Positions 60,496-64,000 of a DNA stretch of 64,000 nt are shown piece after piece. The translations under genes and the position numbers were made by a program. This stretch comes from Jiulongibacter sp966250325 (GTDB taxonomy: Bacteria > Bacteroidota > Bacteroidia > Cytophagales > Spirosomataceae): contig CBINGY010000021.1 in NCBI GenBank assembly GCA_966250325.1, positions 1 through 64,000 of the forward strand. Direction: 5' to 3'. The notes under the pieces were generated by a model, which was not told where the DNA came from, did no database searches, and saw nothing but the letters and a program-made list of their open reading frames with translations. The stretch's first letter is position 1. Each line of letters begins with the position of its first letter.

Positions 60496-61247
60496 ACGTT
60501 TGTGGTTTCTACTATCTCTACGTCATCTTCCTTAATGCCCTTTTCCTTGCGGTGCTCTTCAAAAACCTCACATTCGATAAATTTCCAGCCACCGCCCATG
60601 GATGAAATCTCTCCCCGGCCCTCCACGTAATCGTGATAGAACACCAGATAAATATGGATAACAGTAAAAATTATGAAATACCACATGGCCACGTGATGAA
60701 TCTGACGGGTGATAATGTCACCCCCGAATAGTCCGCTTACCCAGCCAAATAGTTTAGGCAAAAACCAGGTGCTGTTATCGGCATATAAGGCAAACCCCGT
60801 AGCTATCTGGACCACAAACGCAATAAACGTAAAGAAGTAAATTATTCCCGCCAGAGCATTATGGCCTATGCCCACGTGCTCTTTGCTGTCGGTTTGCAGT
60901 ATGTCAATTCGTATTACATCCCAGATATCCTGAAAGAATTTTTTTGAGGTTGGAATAAACTGATCCCATCGGGCATATTTATTTCCCACAAAACCCCAGT
61001 AAATGCGGAATGCGAAATTGAAAAGCATGACATAAGCCGCTACAAAGTGAATGAATCGCACCCAGCCCATGGTAAAGGCAAAGGCGGCCTCTCTGGAACT
61101 CATGATAGCGAGCGGGTCCGCTATAAAAAATCCGGTGGCAATAAGTACCAGGATGCGGGCGGCATTGACCCAGTGATAAAGCCGTACCGGCAGCTCCCAG
61201 ACATAGACCCGCCTCATGCGATGTACTTTCAATAATCTCTTTGCCAT
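60492..61247 (-). CDS. hyaC: Ni/Fe-hydrogenase b-type cytochrome subunit
   Basis: A 251-residue integral membrane protein with four helices and haem-ligand histidines (VYVWELPVRLYHWVNAARI at the start; MWYFIIFTVIHIYLVFYHDY near the C terminus), the HyaC/HupC family. It takes electrons from the small subunit to quinone, showing respiratory H2 uptake. Directly after the large-subunit gene (12 bases) and overlapping the protease gene. Confidence 0.93.
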   Translation of the reverse strand: MAKRLLKVHRMRRVYVWELPVRLYHWVNAARILVLIATGFFIADPLAIMSSREAAFAFTMGWVRFIHFVAAYVMLFNFAFRIYWGFVGNKYARWDQFIPTSKKFFQDIWDVIRIDILQTDSKEHVGIGHNALAGIIYFFTFIAFVVQIATGFALYADNSTWFLPKLFGWVSGLFGGDIITRQIHHVAMWYFIIFTVIHIYLVFYHDYVEGRGEISSMGGGWKFIECEVFEEHRKEKGIKEDDVEIVETTNV

Positions 61248-61259
61248 GACAGTAAGCGG

Positions 61260-62996
61260 TTAAATACTACAGCTATCTTCCAGTACACTTACCCTGCTCA
61301 GGTGTTTTCCTTCTTCATCGTAGAGATGCACGCTACAGGCCATACAGGGGTCAAAGCTGTGGATGGTCCTCAAAATCTCCACTGGCTGATTGGGGTCAGC
61401 CACCGGCGTATCCAGGAGAGCAGATTCATAGGCACTTCGCTGACCACCGGCATCGCGTGGTGAGGCATTCCAGGTGGTAGGTACCACCAGCTGATAATTT
61501 GCAATTTTCTGATCTTCAATATTGATCCAGTGAGCCAATGCACCTCTTGGGGCTTCGCCGTAGCCTACACCAATGGCTTGTTTTGGCCAGGTTTTCGGGT
61601 CAAATAAACTTTGCTCAGCCATACGGGTATCGCCATTTTTGATGTTGGTGATAAGCTGATCGTAGAATTCCTGGGCCCAATTGGCCACCAGAATACTTTC
61701 CAGACCTCTGGCAGCGGTACGACCCAAAGTACTAAACAATGCCGCAACGGGTACATTGAGATCTTTGAGAGCCTTGTCAACTACCTCTTTAAACTCAGGT
61801 CTGCCGTGACCATAGCCTACCAGCATGCGTGCCAGTGGCCCCACCTCCATAGCATGGCCTTTCCATCTTGGGGTTTTCAGGAAACTGTACTTCTCATTGG
61901 TATTAAGGTTTTTGAAGGGTGGTATTGGACCGGTGTACTTGATCTTACTTTCACCTTTCCAGGGGTGCAGACCCACATCGTTTCCGCCATCGTATTCATA
62001 CCAGGAGTTGGTGATAAACTCCTGTACTTCTTCATCGGCACGTAAATCTACTTCATGAATTTTGCTTATGTCTTTATTCAAAATGGCCCCGGCAGGAAAT
62101 TTAAACGCACTGGGGTCGCGGAAACCATTGGTTGGCAAATCTCCGTAAACCAGGTAATTTCCAAGGCCGCCACCGATGGCTCCCCAGTCTTTGTAAAAAC
62201 TGGCAATGGCCATCAAATCAGGAACATAAACCTGCTCAATAAATACCTTGGCTTCGTCGAGAAGTTGCTTCACGTAAGCCAGTCTTTCGGCGTTGATCCC
62301 GCTTACATCATCCAGACCAATACTGCAGGCCATACCGCCTACGAGGTAATTGGGGTGCGGGTTTTTGTCACCAAAAATGGCCTGAATTTTCACTACCTCC
62401 TTTTGCCATTCCAATGCCTCCAGGTAGTGGGCCAGCCCGATCAGATTGACCTCAGCTGGTAGCTTATAGGCAGGATGCCCCCAGTAACCATTGGCAAAAA
62501 TTCCAAGTTGACCGGTATCCACAAATTTTTTAATCCGCTTCTGCAAATCAGAGAAATAGCCCGGAGAGCTTTTGGGCCAGTTGGAGATACTTTGTGCCAG
62601 CTCCGAAGTTTTCTTGGGATCGGCCTTCAAGGCATTTACCACATCTACCCAGTCCATGGCATGCAGGTGATAAAAGTGTACCACGTGATCATGCATGTAA
62701 AGGGTTGAAAACATCAGATTTCTTACGATCTCGGCATTGGGTGGCACCACAATACCCAGTGCGTCTTCTACGGTACGCACACTCACATTGGAGTGTGTGC
62801 TGGTGCATACGCCGCATACACGGCCCACAAATGCCCAGGCATCACGGGGATCACGGCCTTTAAGAATTTCTTCCAGTAAACGAACCATGGTGCCGCTGCT
62901 GAAGGCATCTTTGATTTTTCCGTCTTCTATATCTGCTTCTACCCTTAGGTGTCCTTCTATTCGGGTAATGGGATCTACAACAATTCGCTGACTCAT
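61260..62996 (-). CDS. hyaB: [NiFe]-hydrogenase large subunit, group 1 uptake type
   Basis: A 578-residue subunit that binds the Ni-Fe centre. The N-terminal ligand motif is RVCGVCTSTHS (residues about 58-68) and the C-terminal one DPCMACSVH. A 21-residue extension after that His (LYDEEGKHLSRVSVLEDSCSI) is the peptide removed during maturation. DPITRIEGHLRVE begins the protein. Located downstream of the small subunit gene (34-base gap). Confidence 0.97.
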   Translation of the reverse strand: MSQRIVVDPITRIEGHLRVEADIEDGKIKDAFSSGTMVRLLEEILKGRDPRDAWAFVGRVCGVCTSTHSNVSVRTVEDALGIVVPPNAEIVRNLMFSTLYMHDHVVHFYHLHAMDWVDVVNALKADPKKTSELAQSISNWPKSSPGYFSDLQKRIKKFVDTGQLGIFANGYWGHPAYKLPAEVNLIGLAHYLEALEWQKEVVKIQAIFGDKNPHPNYLVGGMACSIGLDDVSGINAERLAYVKQLLDEAKVFIEQVYVPDLMAIASFYKDWGAIGGGLGNYLVYGDLPTNGFRDPSAFKFPAGAILNKDISKIHEVDLRADEEVQEFITNSWYEYDGGNDVGLHPWKGESKIKYTGPIPPFKNLNTNEKYSFLKTPRWKGHAMEVGPLARMLVGYGHGRPEFKEVVDKALKDLNVPVAALFSTLGRTAARGLESILVANWAQEFYDQLITNIKNGDTRMAEQSLFDPKTWPKQAIGVGYGEAPRGALAHWINIEDQKIANYQLVVPTTWNASPRDAGGQRSAYESALLDTPVADPNQPVEILRTIHSFDPCMACSVHLYDEEGKHLSRVSVLEDSCSI

Positions 62997-63030
62997 TTTT
63001 TCTTAAATTTTCAATGTGCTTTACTTAGTT

Positions 63031-64000
63031 TCAGAGCTCTTCCTCGGCTTTTTTGCCTTCGTTTTCGTGCTCTTCTATGATTTTATTTTTCCGGAAATTG
63101 GTCATCACGGCATGTGCGGCTACTCCGGCCACGGTGACTCCCAGAGCCACCTTGCCTATTTTATCGGCATCTGCTTCTATACCAAATCCAGGGAAAGCCG
63201 GGGTACGCTCGTAAATCTTGCCGTTATCCCAGTAGTTTTCCTCGCTGCAGCCTATACAGCCATGTCCGCTCTGGATAGGGTAGCTGGTGCCGTTGTTCCA
63301 CTTCATAACCCCGCAGGCATTGTAGGTGGATGGCCCTTTGCAGCCCACCTTATAGAGGCAATAGCCTTTTTGGGCATTTTCATCATCAAAGGTTTCCACA
63401 AAAAGACCTGCATCATAATAGGGTCTTCTGTAGCAGGAATCGTGTACCCTTTTGCTGTAGAATGCTTTCGGGCGTCCCATTCTATCGAGCTTGGGAATTG
63501 TACCGAAAGTCACCATATGGACAATTACCCCGGCCATTACCTCACCTATCGGCGGGCAACCCGGCACCTTAATGATCGGTTTATTTTTGATGATTTTATG
63601 AATGGGAGTGGCTGAGGTTGGATTGGGCTTGGCAGACTGTACGCAGCCATTGCTGGCACAGCTACCCCATGCAATGATCGCTTTGGCGTTTTCTGCCGCT
63701 TCTTCCAGAATCTGTAAGGAAGTTTTACCACCGATCATGCAATAAACACCATCTGCGGCCAGGGGTACACTGCCCTCCACGCAAAGGATGTATTCTCCTT
63801 TGTATTTTTCCATGGTGTTATGCATGGCAGCCTCTGCCTGAAATCCGCTGGCGGCCATCAGGGTCTCTGTGTAATCCAATGAGATTTGATCCAGCAATAC
63901 ATCGGCTACAATGGGGTGAGATGAGCGTATGAAACTCTCGCTGCAGCAGGTGCATTCCTGAAAGTGCAGCCAGATAACCGGCAGCCTTGGTTTACTGCCC
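63031..64000 (-). CDS. hyaA: [NiFe]-hydrogenase small subunit, oxygen-tolerant type (5' end outside window)
   Basis: About 323 residues are visible, open to the window edge (last complete codon starts at 63999); the ATG at 63897 is internal because homology (PVIWLHFQECTCCSESFIRS) continues upstream. The twin-arginine signal is missing. The proximal-cluster cysteines are ECTCCSE (63943-63954), GSCASNGC (63643-63660) and VPGCPP; the two extra cysteines at the positions equal to Cys19 and Cys120 of E. coli HyaA are present. Medial and distal ligands (HDSCYRRPYYDAG, KVGCKGPSTYNACG, GHGCIGCSEENYWDNG) follow. A C-terminal helix (KVALGVTVAGVAAHAVM) anchors it. Confidence 0.95.
   Translation of the reverse strand, partial: GSKPRLPVIWLHFQECTCCSESFIRSSHPIVADVLLDQISLDYTETLMAASGFQAEAAMHNTMEKYKGEYILCVEGSVPLAADGVYCMIGGKTSLQILEEAAENAKAIIAWGSCASNGCVQSAKPNPTSATPIHKIIKNKPIIKVPGCPPIGEVMAGVIVHMVTFGTIPKLDRMGRPKAFYSKRVHDSCYRRPYYDAGLFVETFDDENAQKGYCLYKVGCKGPSTYNACGVMKWNNGTSYPIQSGHGCIGCSEENYWDNGKIYERTPAFPGFGIEADADKIGKVALGVTVAGVAAHAVMTNFRKNKIIEEHENEGKKAEEEL

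Overview
The window is chromosomal DNA from a member of the Bacteroidota, most likely a Cytophagales-type heterotroph (inference). The signs are a PorP/SprF type IX secretion protein, promoters of the Bacteroidota form TTTG-N~20-TAnnTTTG (best case before tRNA-His), little use of Shine-Dalgarno sites, DUF349/DUF6702/DUF5606-type proteins, a YpdA-type disulfide reductase and moderate GC. No rRNA, CRISPR array, prophage or intact insertion sequence was seen. Three tRNA genes are present: Leu-TAA, Gly-GCC and His-GTG.

Layout. 1-2732: the end of gmd, about 1.1 kb of non-coding tandem repeats, and a PorP-like gene. 2814-8412: two amino-acid permeases, a class IV aminotransferase and a DUF349 protein. 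8412-15822: a GT-C membrane glycosyltransferase, then an apparent operon of acyl carrier protein, two KASIII enzymes, a NeuD-type acetyltransferase, a GT2 glycosyltransferase and a FAD oxidoreductase, probably making an acylated surface glycan or lipid. 15828-20784: lgt, argC-argD, two tRNAs, hisIE, a holin-fold membrane protein and a lipoprotein. 20776-28455 (minus strand): two GT2 enzymes, a TonB-C/TPR protein, an S41 protease, a DUF2130 nuclease-like protein and a fumarylacetoacetase-fold/SDR pair. 28601-31497: tRNA-His, fabI, a frameshifted MNT nucleotidyltransferase and a renal-type dipeptidase.

31753-37464 is the branched-chain amino-acid operon ilvD-ilvB-ilvN-ilvC, interrupted between ilvN and ilvC by a DUF2281/PIN toxin-antitoxin pair with its own promoter. 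37481-46479 holds accessory minus-strand genes (including an intact MNT nucleotidyltransferase and its small partner), ypdA, rseP, a MarR regulator with a palindromic operator, and a Prc-type protease.

46988-52672 is the most unusual locus: a four-gene operon encoding a small secreted subunit, a PapD-like chaperone, a two-domain secreted protein whose C-terminal half is homologous to the small subunit, and a 1062-residue predicted outer-membrane beta-barrel protein. It has the logic of a chaperone-usher fibre system but looks unlike the proteobacterial one. Upstream lie three direct repeats phased at exactly 21 bp, and a strong hairpin follows the first gene.

52815-59812: DUF1648, nadA, a YD-repeat-like protein, a GH37 trehalase, DUF5606, an SDR, and an MlaE/MlaF lipid ABC transporter pair. 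60004-64000 (minus strand): a membrane-bound uptake [NiFe] hydrogenase (small subunit, large subunit, cytochrome b, maturation protease). The small subunit carries the six-cysteine signature of oxygen-tolerant enzymes.
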